NCBI RefSeq assembly: GCF_000148995.1
Contig: NZ_GL538352.1
Span: 1,195,178 to 1,259,177, forward strand
DNA length: 64,000 nt
Reading direction: 5' to 3'
From: Listeria grayi DSM 20601
Lineage (GTDB): Bacteria; Bacillota; Bacilli; Lactobacillales; Listeriaceae
Positions 21,289 to 30,046 of the stretch are shown here, in pieces. The notes beneath the pieces are model-generated. The model saw nothing but the letters and a program-made list of their open reading frames with translations. It did no database searches and was not told the DNA's origin. The position numbers and the translations under genes are program-made. How positions within the stretch are numbered: the stretch's first letter is position 1; the number at the start of each line of letters is the position of its first letter.

Positions 21289-22460
21289 CCGATTTCAATG
21301 AGATCATCGACCGTACCGGAACATTTTCTACCCAATGGGATTATGTTCAGGACCGCTTCGGCGTGGCCGGCTTGCTTCCTTTTACGATTTCCGACACTGA
21401 TTTCAAGCTCCCCGCCGAAACGATCACTGTTTTAGAAAAGGCTGTCCATAAAGGTGTGTTCGGCTACACACGCTGGAACCATCACGCTTTCAAAAGCAGT
21501 GTCACCCATTGGTTCCAAACTCGCTTCAAGGCAGCCACTCAGGAAGACTGGGTCGTTTACAGCCCAAGTGTGATCTATAGTTTATCCGCTTTACTGCCTA
21601 TCGTTTCTAGCCCACAGGATAAGGTTATGACATTTACCCCTTGCTACGATGCTTTTTTCGCAACAATTCGGGATAATGACCGCGAATTGGTAGAATTCCC
21701 GCTTACCGATACCAATCATCGGTATACGATCGATTTTGAAAAATTGGAAAAAGCCTTTCAAAGCGAAAGAATCACGATATTCCTATTATGCAGCCCACAC
21801 AATCCAACTGGCAGAGTATGGACGCAAGCGGAGTTGACGAAACTGACTGCGTTATGTGCGGAATACCAAGTTTTCCTGATCAGCGATGAGATCCATATGG
21901 ACATTGTGCGCGCCGGACAGAAGCATATCCCAATCACTGAGTTCTGCGAGGAAATGCATGCCAACATTGCTCTGCTCTCTTCCTCTTCCAAGACATTCAA
22001 CACCCCGGCACTGATCTGTTCTTATGCACTCATTCCAGATGAAACTGTCCGAGACGCTTTTCTGCAGACATTGAAGCAGAAAAACGGTCTTTCTTCGATT
22101 TCTTATTTAGGAATGCTGGCTCAGATCGACTGCTATCAGAACCAAGCAGCCTGGTTAGATGACCTATGTAAGCATATGGATCAGGAAATGCTTTATTTAA
22201 AGCAGGAAATCAATGCGTTAGATGGCTTTTCTTTCATTATTCCTGAGGCTTCCTATCTGGCTTGGATCCATGCTGATCCGCAGCTTTACCCGATGACCTC
22301 CCTGCAAGAACAGCTGATCAACATTGGAAAAGTAGCCATTATGCGCGGCGATACTTACGGTGCAGACGGAGCTGCTTATTTACGGATGAATATCGGTACG
22401 AATCATGCGAAAATCGCAGATGGCATCGCGCGGATAAGACAAGCTATCGGCTCTAACTAA
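21285..22460 (+). CDS. PLP-dependent aminotransferase/C-S lyase (MalY/PatB type)
   Basis: 391 residues from the ATG at 21285 in a GGAGGTCAGCTCATATG context; the longer frame from 21234 lies inside the previous gene. The fold-type I motifs are present: DTDFKLP and TRWNHHAF at the start, CSPHNPTGR, ISDEIHMDIV, and the PLP-lysine in SSSKTFN. These fit the MalY/PatB group, which includes cystathionine beta-lyases and regulators. It closes an operon of PTS and peptidase genes, so it may process a cysteine- or amino-acid-conjugated substrate. That role is inference. Confidence 0.85.
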   Translation: MTDFNEIIDRTGTFSTQWDYVQDRFGVAGLLPFTISDTDFKLPAETITVLEKAVHKGVFGYTRWNHHAFKSSVTHWFQTRFKAATQEDWVVYSPSVIYSLSALLPIVSSPQDKVMTFTPCYDAFFATIRDNDRELVEFPLTDTNHRYTIDFEKLEKAFQSERITIFLLCSPHNPTGRVWTQAELTKLTALCAEYQVFLISDEIHMDIVRAGQKHIPITEFCEEMHANIALLSSSSKTFNTPALICSYALIPDETVRDAFLQTLKQKNGLSSISYLGMLAQIDCYQNQAAWLDDLCKHMDQEMLYLKQEINALDGFSFIIPEASYLAWIHADPQLYPMTSLQEQLINIGKVAIMRGDTYGADGAAYLRMNIGTNHAKIADGIARIRQAIGSN

Positions 22461-22461
22461 G

Positions 22462-22491
22462 TTGATAAAAACATTTTCCCTATGCTATACT
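22462..22491 (+). promoter_or_regulatory. promoter of the YiaA-like gene
   Basis: TTGATA (22462-22467), an 18-base spacer, then an extended -10 TGCTATACT (hexamer 22486-22491). It starts just after the aminotransferase stop. Confidence 0.65.
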
Positions 22492-22530
22492 TATGAAGCA
22501 ATTTACAAAAACAACGAAGGAGATTGACAC

Positions 22531-22803
22531 ATGAAGAAAAAAGCATACCGCAATTCACCCGCTTTTGTGATGTTAGCGTGGGGTTCATTTTTGATCTTTT
22601 TAGCCTTAGTTATCATTGGCTTGATTACCTTAAAAGAACCATTAATGGTAAAAGGTTACTATTTTATGGGGGCGATCGGTCTGATATCCACCGCTTTTAC
22701 ATTGGCAAAAGTAATTCGGGATAATCAAGAAGATGAAGAACGCTACAACCAAATGTTCCGGGCAATCGATATTGAAACAGCACGCAAATCAGAAGAAGCT
22801 TGA
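22531..22803 (+). CDS. YiaA/YiaB-family small membrane protein
   Basis: 90 residues with two membrane segments (about 12-34 and 45-62) separated by a short turn and followed by an acidic helical tail. The pattern SPAFVMLAWGSF and KGYYFMGAIGLISTAFTLAKVIRDNQEDEE agrees with the YiaAB domain. Function unknown. AAGGAGAT precedes the ATG. Confidence 0.8.
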   Translation: MKKKAYRNSPAFVMLAWGSFLIFLALVIIGLITLKEPLMVKGYYFMGAIGLISTAFTLAKVIRDNQEDEERYNQMFRAIDIETARKSEEA

Positions 22804-22849
22804 ACTTTTTAATTTTCCATTACATAGATAATACTATCTAAAAATCTTC

Positions 22850-22947
22850 AGCGAGACGACAAATGTCTGCCTCTCTAATTACAGCCATGGTAATTCATCC
22901 ACTGGTGGCTGTGATTAGATGGAAGGACATTTCAAGCTCGCTTTTTT
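22850..22947 (+). ncRNA. long three-part hairpin ending in a T run (terminator or small RNA)
   Basis: Three nested pairings form one rod: AGCGAG (22850) with CTCGCT (22937), AAATGTC (22861) with GACATTT (22926), and 13 bases CTAATTACAGCCA (22875) with TGGCTGTGATTAG (22906, one G-U). A 6-T run follows. It is far longer than the other terminators here (20-40 bases) and lies between the YiaA-like gene and chiA. It may be a terminator, a stable small RNA or a leader element. Confidence 0.55.
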
Positions 22948-23012
22948 ATTTGTGTTTCATTTTGCAGCGTTCGGGGTATTAGCATACAGCGACTATATTT
23001 TGTTATTTCGAA

Positions 23013-23027
23013 ATGTAAGCGCAAACA
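23013..23027 (+). promoter_or_regulatory. cre site before the chitinase gene
   Basis: ATGTAAGCGCAAACA fits the CcpA consensus WTGNAANCGNWNNCW at every position. It lies 25 bases before the chiA ATG, so the chitinase should be repressed by preferred sugars. Confidence 0.7.
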
Positions 23028-23052
23028 TTCAAGGAAGAGGAGGATTTTTTGT

Positions 23053-24117
23053 ATGTTGAAAAAAACAAAGAAATGGTTAGCAGGCAGTATCTTAACGGGA
23101 GCAGCGGTACTTTTCAGTTTTTCATTTAGTGGACAAGCACTTGCTGCAACAGATGCCGCTTCGCAAATGCCGGATATGACTGGTAAAAAGGTTTTAGTCG
23201 GCTATTGGCATAGCTGGAAATCAAGTGGCAACGACGGTTACAAGCAAGGCACATCTGCAGATATCGCTTTAAAAGATGTCAACAAAGCCTATAATGTCGT
23301 GCCGGTCGCTTTCATGAAAGGTGATGGTATCAATCGCATCCCGACATTCAAGCCAGTCGGAATCAGCGACAGTGCTTTTCGCGCGCAAGTAGCAGAATTG
23401 AACAGCCAAGGACGCAGCGTTATCCTAGCACTTGGTGGAGCTGATGGGCACGTTCAATTACAAACAGGCGATGAGCAGGCTTTTGCCAATGAGATCATCC
23501 GCCAAGTAGATACTTACGGATTTGATGGACTGGATATCGACTTAGAACAAAGTGCGATCACTGCCGGCAATAATCAAACGGTCATTCCCGCTGCACTTAA
23601 AATCGTTAAAAATCACTATCGTGCGGAAAACAAAAACTTTCTCATCACGATGGCACCTGAATTTCCTTACTTGAAACCGGGTGCTGCATATGCCACCTAT
23701 ATCTCTTCCTTGAACGGCTACTACGACTACATCGCACCTCAGCTTTATAATCAAGGTGGCGATGGGATCTGGGTAGATGAAACCAACCAATGGATCGCGC
23801 AAAACAACGATGCACTGAAAAAAGATTTTCTTTACTATATGGCTGACTCCTTTATCCATGGAACACGCGGTTTCTTGCAGATTCCAGCGGATAAATTAGT
23901 GCTTGGTCTGCCAAGTAACAATGACGCAGCGGCAACTGGGTACGTTGCGAACCCGCAAAATGCGTTCGATGCCTTCAATCAGCTGAAAGCTAAAGGCACA
24001 CCGATCCGCGGCTTTATGACTTGGTCTGCGAACTGGGATGCTGGTAAAAACAAGAATGGTGTTTCTTACAATAATGCCTTTGCGAATACGTATGGACCAT
24101 TCTTAGGAACAAAATAA
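23053..24117 (+). CDS. chiA: secreted GH18 chitinase
   Basis: 354 residues, about the size of Listeria ChiA. It has a signal peptide (residues 1-~32; Lys-rich start, hydrophobic core, ALAA cleavage region). The GH18 catalytic signature FDGLDIDLEQ is at about residues 157-166, with Glu as the acid/base. SVILALGGADGH is the first family motif. There is no chitin-binding module. AGGAAGAGGAGG precedes the ATG, and a cre site lies upstream. Confidence 0.95.
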   Translation: MLKKTKKWLAGSILTGAAVLFSFSFSGQALAATDAASQMPDMTGKKVLVGYWHSWKSSGNDGYKQGTSADIALKDVNKAYNVVPVAFMKGDGINRIPTFKPVGISDSAFRAQVAELNSQGRSVILALGGADGHVQLQTGDEQAFANEIIRQVDTYGFDGLDIDLEQSAITAGNNQTVIPAALKIVKNHYRAENKNFLITMAPEFPYLKPGAAYATYISSLNGYYDYIAPQLYNQGGDGIWVDETNQWIAQNNDALKKDFLYYMADSFIHGTRGFLQIPADKLVLGLPSNNDAAATGYVANPQNAFDAFNQLKAKGTPIRGFMTWSANWDAGKNKNGVSYNNAFANTYGPFLGTK

Positions 24118-24130
24118 ATCAAAATTAATC

Positions 24131-24179
24131 AGCGGTGCAGCCGGTGCTGAAGTTTAAGCACTGATTGCACCGCTATTTT
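24131..24179 (+). terminator. chiA terminator
   Basis: Stem AGCGGTGCA / TGCACCGCT around a loop that can pair internally (GCCGGTGCT...AGCACTGAT), then a T run. It also faces the convergent SDR gene. Confidence 0.8.
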
Positions 24180-24188
24180 TATAATCTG

Positions 24189-24932
24189 TTAATCGTTAAT
24201 GATTCGGCCGCCATCCATTACTAAAGTCGCTCCTGTAACAAAAGAAGATTCGTCTGAAAGCAACCAAGCGATCCCATTAGCTACTTCTTCTGCTTCTCCC
24301 ATGCGCTTCAAAGGAATAGAATCGATCAGCGATCCTCGATGTTCTGCCGGGATCTGATCGGTGATCTCAGAATGAGTTGGTCCTGGCGCCACTGCATTGA
24401 CACGGATATTTTGTCCGGCACCTTCTAAAGCCGCTGATTGTGTCAATGCCTGAACTGCAAATTTACTAGCACTGTAGGTCGCTGAGCCGTTATTTGCTTT
24501 CAATCCATTGATAGAAGAGGTGTTGACGATCGAACCGGCACCATGTTTTTGCATCGCCAGCATTTCGTGTTTCATGCTAAGTAGCACGCCAGTGACATTG
24601 ATATGGAACAATGCCTCAAAATCTGCTTTCTCGATTTGTGTGATCGGCACCAACGGCTGAGCAGTTCCAGCATTATTGACGGCCATATCCAATTTTCCGT
24701 AAGTCGTTACGATCTCTTCAACAACTTGCGCAATGTTTGCTTCATTTGTTACATCCAACGGTTTGAATACAGCTTTCCCACCATCAGCAATGATTTCTGC
24801 TGCTAGCTTCTGTCCTAATTCTTCTCTTCGTGCTCCAATAATGACTTGCGCTCCTTTTTTTGCCAATAATACTGCTGTTGCTCTTCCGATTCCGCTTGTT
24901 GCGCCAGTTACCAATACTACTTTGTCCTTCAT
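24189..24932 (-). CDS. short-chain dehydrogenase/reductase
   Basis: 247 residues, classical SDR. It shows the NAD(P) motif TGATSGIG, NNAG, the catalytic Ser in NTSSINGL, YSASK (Tyr-x3-Lys), and the terminal VTGATLVMDGG. Substrate unknown. It is followed on the minus strand by no other gene and is preceded by a TetR gene reading the same way. A TetR-type operator lies in its promoter. Confidence 0.92.
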   Translation of the reverse strand: MKDKVVLVTGATSGIGRATAVLLAKKGAQVIIGARREELGQKLAAEIIADGGKAVFKPLDVTNEANIAQVVEEIVTTYGKLDMAVNNAGTAQPLVPITQIEKADFEALFHINVTGVLLSMKHEMLAMQKHGAGSIVNTSSINGLKANNGSATYSASKFAVQALTQSAALEGAGQNIRVNAVAPGPTHSEITDQIPAEHRGSLIDSIPLKRMGEAEEVANGIAWLLSDESSFVTGATLVMDGGRIIND

Positions 24933-24954
24933 TTTGTTCCCTCCAATTTATAAA

Positions 24955-24971
24955 TTGAACGTTCGTTCTAA
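24955..24971 (-). promoter_or_regulatory. TetR operator, copy 1 (SDR promoter)
   Basis: TTGAACGTTCGTTCTAA. It contains the palindrome GAACGTTC and shares 15 of 17 bases with the copy at 25637-25653. Confidence 0.6.
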
Positions 24972-25021
24972 TTTGAATGTATTTCTTTACAGAGAATCAA
25001 ATAGCATAAAGCTTCTCTTAT

Positions 25022-25609
25022 TTAAGCAGAAGCTTTATGCACAGAGTTCCAACAATAATCGATCATCTTGTTAACTTCTTTCTCCGTTATCTGCATATTG
25101 TCTTGAAAATAAGCTTTTAGTAGATAAACAACAGACCCATAGTGCATCTGTACCATAAGCTGCGGATTCCAATCGATAAATAAGTCTGCTTTGACTGCCG
25201 ACTCGTAAAGTGTAGCAAGTGTTCGGCACCAATTGATTTCTTCAGCCTTTACTTTAGTCGTCTTTTCGATATAAGGAGAGAACGAATACTGCTCCATAAA
25301 ACGAAATGCGTCTGGCTGCTGAATCGCAAATTCGATCAAATTGCGCCAAGCATTCCCAAAGCGGATCTGCAAGGTCTCATCTACATCAAAGTTTTTTAAG
25401 ACCGCTTTTGTGGAAGCTTTGATGAGTGCAATGTAAAGTTCATTGATGATCGCTTCCTTGCTGTCAAAATAATGGTAGATCGCACCAGTGGAAACACCTG
25501 ATTCTTTTGAGATCAGCGACATAGAAGTCGCTTGAAGTTCTTTTTCATTGATCAGTCGCAATGTCGTTTCAAACACTGCTTTTTGCGCCTTATTATATTC
25601 TTCAAACAT
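25022..25609 (-). CDS. TetR-family transcriptional repressor
   Basis: 195 residues from the ATG at 25609, which has AGGAGGATC just before it. The longer frame to 25681 runs through the operator and lacks a site. The N-terminal helix-turn-helix is clear: SKESGVSTGAIYHYFDSKEAII at about residues 32-53. The C-terminal half is the ligand/dimer region. It probably represses itself and the adjacent SDR gene through the paired operators. Confidence 0.9.
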   Translation of the reverse strand: MFEEYNKAQKAVFETTLRLINEKELQATSMSLISKESGVSTGAIYHYFDSKEAIINELYIALIKASTKAVLKNFDVDETLQIRFGNAWRNLIEFAIQQPDAFRFMEQYSFSPYIEKTTKVKAEEINWCRTLATLYESAVKADLFIDWNPQLMVQMHYGSVVYLLKAYFQDNMQITEKEVNKMIDYCWNSVHKASA

Positions 25610-25636
25610 AATGATCCTCCTAGGCATCAGATTAAA

Positions 25637-25653
25637 TCGAACGTTCATTCTAA
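25637..25653 (-). promoter_or_regulatory. TetR operator, copy 2 (tetR promoter)
   Basis: TCGAACGTTCATTCTAA, matching the SDR-promoter copy at 15 of 17 positions, 28 bases upstream of the tetR ATG. Confidence 0.6.
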
Positions 25654-25691
25654 TATTAAGCCTTCTCTTTTGAACTGTCAAATTTAGCGCT

Positions 25692-26576
25692 TTAGCTTTC
25701 TAATCCATGATACGCAGCATATACTTCCCGCTTCGGCAATTTACGCTCTTTCATGACTTGTTTGATCGCTTCTTTAGAGCTGATAGCTTGTTCTGCCATC
25801 ACTTGCTCGACATGCGCTTTTATACTAAGATCGCTCCACCACGCAGTCTCCTCAAGCACTTCCTCTTGATTACTACCTTCTACGATCAAACAAAACTCCC
25901 CACGGATTTCTGTTTCACTACTCCAAGTCAGGACTTCCGCAATCGTTCCACGCACGAATTCTTCATAACGTTTCGTCAGTTCCCGGCTGATCACAATCTG
26001 GCGATCATCGCCAAGCGTTTTTTGCATGGCCTTGAGTGTATCTTTCAGCCGATGTGGAGATTCGTAAATAATCCAAGTTGCAGTTCGTTTTCCCAACTGT
26101 TCTAGTACCGCTAGCTTTTCTTTCGATCCGCGCGGTAAAAAGCCGTGAAAGTAAAATGGTTGCGGCACTAGCCCTGACGCAATCAATGAAGTCAATGCTG
26201 CATTTGCTCCCGGAAGCGGAACAACAGCGATTTCTTCGGCAACCAACTGTTGGACTAGCTCATATCCTGGATCGGAAATACATGGCATCCCTGCATCACT
26301 GACAAGCGCGACATCTTTGCCCGCCAAAAGATATTCACGAATCTCTGCTTCGCGGTTTTTATTGCTGAATTGATGGTAGCTGATCATATGTGTCTGGATT
26401 TCAAAATGATTAAGCAGTTTGATCGTATTCCGTGTATCCTCGGCCGCGATCACCGCCACTTCTTTTAACACTCGAATTGCTCGAAATGTCATATCTTCTA
26501 AATTTCCGATTGGCGTTGGTACAAGATATAACTTACCGTAAGACTGATCCGCTCCAAAACTTTGCTGGATTTTCAT
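25692..26576 (-). CDS. rsmI: 16S rRNA 2'-O-ribose C1402 methyltransferase RsmI
   Basis: 294 residues, the full family length. It methylates the 2'-OH of C1402 in the decoding centre. Motifs are YLVPTPIGNLEDMTFRA at the start, EDTRNT, the SAM-pocket loop VSDAGMPCISDPG, and PLPGANAALTSLIASG. The start overlaps the end of the GIY-YIG gene by four bases (ATGA). Confidence 0.96.
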   Translation of the reverse strand: MKIQQSFGADQSYGKLYLVPTPIGNLEDMTFRAIRVLKEVAVIAAEDTRNTIKLLNHFEIQTHMISYHQFSNKNREAEIREYLLAGKDVALVSDAGMPCISDPGYELVQQLVAEEIAVVPLPGANAALTSLIASGLVPQPFYFHGFLPRGSKEKLAVLEQLGKRTATWIIYESPHRLKDTLKAMQKTLGDDRQIVISRELTKRYEEFVRGTIAEVLTWSSETEIRGEFCLIVEGSNQEEVLEETAWWSDLSIKAHVEQVMAEQAISSKEAIKQVMKERKLPKREVYAAYHGLES

Positions 26577-26851
26577 TGTAAATTCTCCTTCTCCTTGGCT
26601 GCTGATAAATAAGCGTCTTTTTGCTTGCGTGTTTGTTTTTTAAAAGCCGCTTCGGCCTGCATTGCTTCACTTCGGCTGGCAAATCGTTCATAATGGATGA
26701 CCTTTACCGGTCGTCTTGTTTTCGTATATTTACAACGGATCCCAGCATTGTGCTCGGCTTCTCTCCGCTCCACATCTGTGGTATAGCCACCGTAATACGT
26801 ATTGTCACTGCAATGCAGGACGTAAAAATAATGATCAGCTGCGGCTGCCAT
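26573..26851 (-). CDS. GIY-YIG domain protein (YazA/UPF0213)
   Basis: 92 residues. The nuclease-like core is readable: [18 protein letters not shown], then RREAEHN and the Lys/Arg-rich end. UPF0213 members are single-domain GIY-YIG proteins, classically found between trmN6 and rsmI in Bacillales, as here. Catalytic role unproven. It overlaps trmN6 by 17 bases. Confidence 0.9.
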   Translation of the reverse strand: MAAAADHYFYVLHCSDNTYYGGYTTDVERREAEHNAGIRCKYTKTRRPVKVIHYERFASRSEAMQAEAAFKKQTRKQKDAYLSAAKEKENLQ

Positions 26852-27584
26852 AAAGCATCTCCCTCACTTCATCGGTGTACGCGTGTTCTGCATCGTGGAC
26901 AATAATCGGTGGCAGATATTTCACACCCGGTTTGCCGTCTTTTATCCCTTCGATCAGTACCGTATTGGCATCTTTATGAATTTGCGGATGTACCATTTGA
27001 ACGCGTTTCGGTTCTAAGCGATATTTTCTCATGATGTCGATCATATCGATCAGACGTTCCGGACGATGGACAAGAAATACCTTTCCGCCTTGTTTCACTA
27101 ATTCGGAAGACGTTTTTATCACATCATCTAGTGTGCACATGATCTCATGTCTGGCAATCGCCAAATGCGGATTGCCGTTTTTCAGACTTGTAGGCGGAGT
27201 GGCGAAATAAGGTGGATTACAGGTCACGACATCCGCCCGCTCTTTCGGAAGAACGGAAGTGATCGTCCGCAGGTCATGTTCATAGATCTCGATCTGCTCC
27301 GTCAGCTTATTATAGCGGATACTCCGCTTCGCCATATCCGCAAGCCGCTGCTGCAGCTCAACACCAATGATCGATGCGTTTGTCCGTGTACTGAGTAGCA
27401 AAGGAATAATACCATTTCCGCTGCACAAATCAATGATCTTCCCTTTTTTCTTAGGGATACGGCTAAAATTTGCCAACAAAACAGCATCTAAGGAAAAAGA
27501 AAACACGCTGGGACTTTGGATGATCCGCAGATCCTCCGCTAATAAAAAATCAAGTCGTTCATCTTCTAAAAGCACTTCTTCCAT
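26835..27584 (-). CDS. trmN6: tRNA1(Val) adenine-37 N6-methyltransferase
   Basis: 249 residues from the ATG at 27584, with GGAGGAG six bases before it; the upstream ATG at 27599 is part of that site. Class I methyltransferase: SAM motif [14 protein letters not shown] and the NPPY signature (TCNPPYF) for N6-adenine methylation. It is first in a coupled trio with the GIY-YIG gene and rsmI. Confidence 0.92.
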   Translation of the reverse strand: MEEVLLEDERLDFLLAEDLRIIQSPSVFSFSLDAVLLANFSRIPKKKGKIIDLCSGNGIIPLLLSTRTNASIIGVELQQRLADMAKRSIRYNKLTEQIEIYEHDLRTITSVLPKERADVVTCNPPYFATPPTSLKNGNPHLAIARHEIMCTLDDVIKTSSELVKQGGKVFLVHRPERLIDMIDIMRKYRLEPKRVQMVHPQIHKDANTVLIEGIKDGKPGVKYLPPIIVHDAEHAYTDEVREMLYGSRS

Positions 27585-27609
27585 TCCGCACTCCTCCATT
27601 TATTTAAAA

Positions 27610-27640
27610 ATCCCTCTCTTTAGCAATGAAAGAGAGGGAT
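27610..27640 (-). terminator. yabA terminator (bidirectional)
   Basis: Perfect 12-pair stem ATCCCTCTCTTT / AAAGAGAGGGAT with a 7-base loop, T-rich on both outer sides. Confidence 0.88.
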
Positions 27641-27644
27641 GCAT

Positions 27645-28028
27645 TTATTTTTTGTTCAGCAAGGATAAGCAAAATAAACAATCTTCATCGTTCCCTCTGG
27701 GGCTTCCAAAATGGACATTGCACACATGGAAACCTTCCTTATAAAGTTGGACTAGATTGTCATAGCCTTCACCAAGTTCGATGATCTGTGCCATTTCTTC
27801 TTTGCGTTTCGGCTCCAGAACGCTGTCGGAATCTGCGCTTTCTTTATGCTCGCCATCTAAATCAAAATGGCGGCGCAGGTGTTCGTTTTCGATCGTCAAG
27901 CGATTATTTTCTTCCAGCATTTCACCTAGCGTCTGTTTCAAATCCCCAAGTTGTTGGTAAAGTTCTCCAATTTGTTCTTCCATATTGCTGACTGAATCAA
28001 AAATGGCTTTTTTATCCAATCTCTTCAC
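27645..28028 (-). CDS. yabA: replication initiation control protein YabA
   Basis: 127 residues. It has an N-terminal coiled coil (about 1-60, with ENNRLTIENEHLRRH heptads) and a C-terminal zinc-binding domain, HVCNVHFG...DCLFCLSLL. YabA binds DnaA and the DnaN clamp and limits initiation. It lies directly after yaaT and holB, the conserved arrangement. Confidence 0.95.
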   Translation of the reverse strand: MKRLDKKAIFDSVSNMEEQIGELYQQLGDLKQTLGEMLEENNRLTIENEHLRRHFDLDGEHKESADSDSVLEPKRKEEMAQIIELGEGYDNLVQLYKEGFHVCNVHFGSPRGNDEDCLFCLSLLNKK

Positions 28029-28029
28029 C

Positions 28030-28863
28030 TCAAGACTTTACAGGTTGTTTTCGAAAATCATTGTATGGCAATAATTCTTCTAGCTCATATTCCACAACTG
28101 CTTCTTCTTCCGGAATACGGACTTGCAATACGCGATTCAGCAAATTGATTCCGTATACTTGTGCTTTGATGCCTTCTGGTGTCTTGATCTTGGTTCCTAC
28201 ATCTGGCATTTCTCGTTTTGCCTGTTCATATTCATCGTTTTCATATTTCAAACAGCACATCAATCTACCGCATAAACCTGAGATCTTGGTAGGGTTCAAG
28301 GATAGATTTTGATCTTTTGCCATTTTGATGGAAACAGGCTCAAAATCTCCTAAGAAAGTGGAACAACAAAGCATTCTGCCACAGGGACCGATGCCGCCGA
28401 GCAGTTTTGCTTCATCGCGGACACCGATCTGTCTCAACTCGATGCGCGTGCGGAAGACCGACGCCAAGTCTTTGACTAATTCTCGGAAATCCACTCGTCC
28501 TTCTGCCGTAAAATAAAAAATGATCTTATTACGGTCGAATGTGAAGTCCACATCCACTAAACGCATATCCAATTTGCGTTCATGGATTTTTTTATCACAC
28601 AGCGCGAATGCTTTCTTTCGCGACTCCATATTCTCTTCCATTACACGATAGTCCGCTTTAGTAGCAATGCGGATCACGTTTTTCAGAGGAAGAACGACAT
28701 CCTCTTCTTCTACATCACGCGGAGGGATCACTGCCTTACCGAATTCGATGCCTTGTGCATTTTCCACAATAACGCCATCATTTTGTTCGATTTCCAACTC
28801 TCCGGGTGAAAAATAATATATTTTACCGACGTTTTTGAAACGTACGCCCACAACTTTGACCAA
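28030..28863 (-). CDS. yaaT: PSP1-domain protein YaaT/RicT
   Basis: 277 residues. The PSP1 domain carries the cysteine motifs GGIGPCGRMLCCSTFL and GLCGRLMCCLKYE, which bind Fe-S in RicT. In Bacillus, RicT works with RicA and RicF in RNA processing by RNase Y. Between holB and yabA, one base before yabA. Confidence 0.95.
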   Translation of the reverse strand: MVKVVGVRFKNVGKIYYFSPGELEIEQNDGVIVENAQGIEFGKAVIPPRDVEEEDVVLPLKNVIRIATKADYRVMEENMESRKKAFALCDKKIHERKLDMRLVDVDFTFDRNKIIFYFTAEGRVDFRELVKDLASVFRTRIELRQIGVRDEAKLLGGIGPCGRMLCCSTFLGDFEPVSIKMAKDQNLSLNPTKISGLCGRLMCCLKYENDEYEQAKREMPDVGTKIKTPEGIKAQVYGINLLNRVLQVRIPEEEAVVEYELEELLPYNDFRKQPVKS

Positions 28864-28868
28864 ATCGC

Positions 28869-29861
28869 TTACCTCCCTTGTAATTCCAAGACAAGTTGCT
28901 CCATTAATAATTGGACATTCATATTGGAATCTAATTTTGACTTTTGTGTTAAAATCAATTGAATATCCGTTGATGTTTCTGACAGCGAATGCTGCATTGC
29001 ATCTTTTTTCAACATGTCGATTTGTGCGATGCAGACTGGTTCATAGTCTTCCTGCAACGCCAAATGCAATCTATCGCGATACAAAAGAATGAGCAGCTCT
29101 AATCCTAGAGCTGTTTTTTCTTTATCTTTAAGCGTCGTCATCCAAGTCTCTTGGATGAGAATGAGTGGGGAAACACCTTGATGATGTATTCCTTCGTATA
29201 ATTTTACCACCACATTCCGTGCTTCTGCAAACCAATCCTCTGCTTCCCATTCTTGCGCTTGCTCGGTACTGCCAGTGAGACTCGCGTAGATACGTGCTTT
29301 CTGCTGTGGAATGCCACTCGCAGTCATCTGAGCGACCAGATCTTGATGTTTAAGTGCTTTAAAGCTTACCGGCTGGAGCCGCGATGCGATCGTCGGCAGG
29401 ATCTGCTGCGGTCTGTCTGTTAAAAACAACAGTAGCATGCCACCATCCGGTTCTTCTATAAATTTTAATAAACTATTGGCAGATTGAACTGTCATTTTGT
29501 CAGCCTGCTCAATGATTACTATTTTTTGATTGGATTCCATACCTCTGCGACTGAGTTCCTGTTTCAGCTGCCGAACTTGTTCGATCTTGATGCTTGCGCC
29601 GTCTGGAACGATCGTATGGATGTCAGGATGATTGCCGCTTTTGATGCGGATGCAGTTTTCACATTCGCCGCAGGCAAGTTCCTCCGGTTTCGGCTGCAGA
29701 CAAAAAATAGCCTGTGAAAGCCATAATGCGATCTCTTTTTTGCCGGTTCCAGATGGTCCTTCGAGTAAGTAGCCATGCGAAAGTCTGTTTTCTTGAATGC
29801 TTTGAGAAAACAACTTCATTGCGATCGGCTGTTTATCCATCCATTCTGTTTGTCTTCCCAC
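28869..29861 (-). CDS. holB: DNA polymerase III delta' subunit
   Basis: 330 residues. The clamp-loader AAA+ fold is visible: LLEGPSGTGKKEIA (P-loop like), the zinc cluster CGECENCIRIKSGNHPD, IIEQADKMT, and FIEEPDGG. Five bases before yaaT on the same strand. Confidence 0.95.
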   Translation of the reverse strand: MGRQTEWMDKQPIAMKLFSQSIQENRLSHGYLLEGPSGTGKKEIALWLSQAIFCLQPKPEELACGECENCIRIKSGNHPDIHTIVPDGASIKIEQVRQLKQELSRRGMESNQKIVIIEQADKMTVQSANSLLKFIEEPDGGMLLLFLTDRPQQILPTIASRLQPVSFKALKHQDLVAQMTASGIPQQKARIYASLTGSTEQAQEWEAEDWFAEARNVVVKLYEGIHHQGVSPLILIQETWMTTLKDKEKTALGLELLILLYRDRLHLALQEDYEPVCIAQIDMLKKDAMQHSLSETSTDIQLILTQKSKLDSNMNVQLLMEQLVLELQGR

Positions 29862-30046
29862 AAGAAACTTCCTCTCTACAATTCATTCCTTATTATTATA
29901 ACATGACACCGTTTAAATAGCTTTGGAATTTAATGAATTTCCATTTTTATTCTGATTTCGAAAATTTAAATAGACAGTAAACTTTTTTAAGCATAAAATA
30001 AGAGAGGGATGAATTGTATATGCTAGAAATGGGGGGAAAGAATTTC

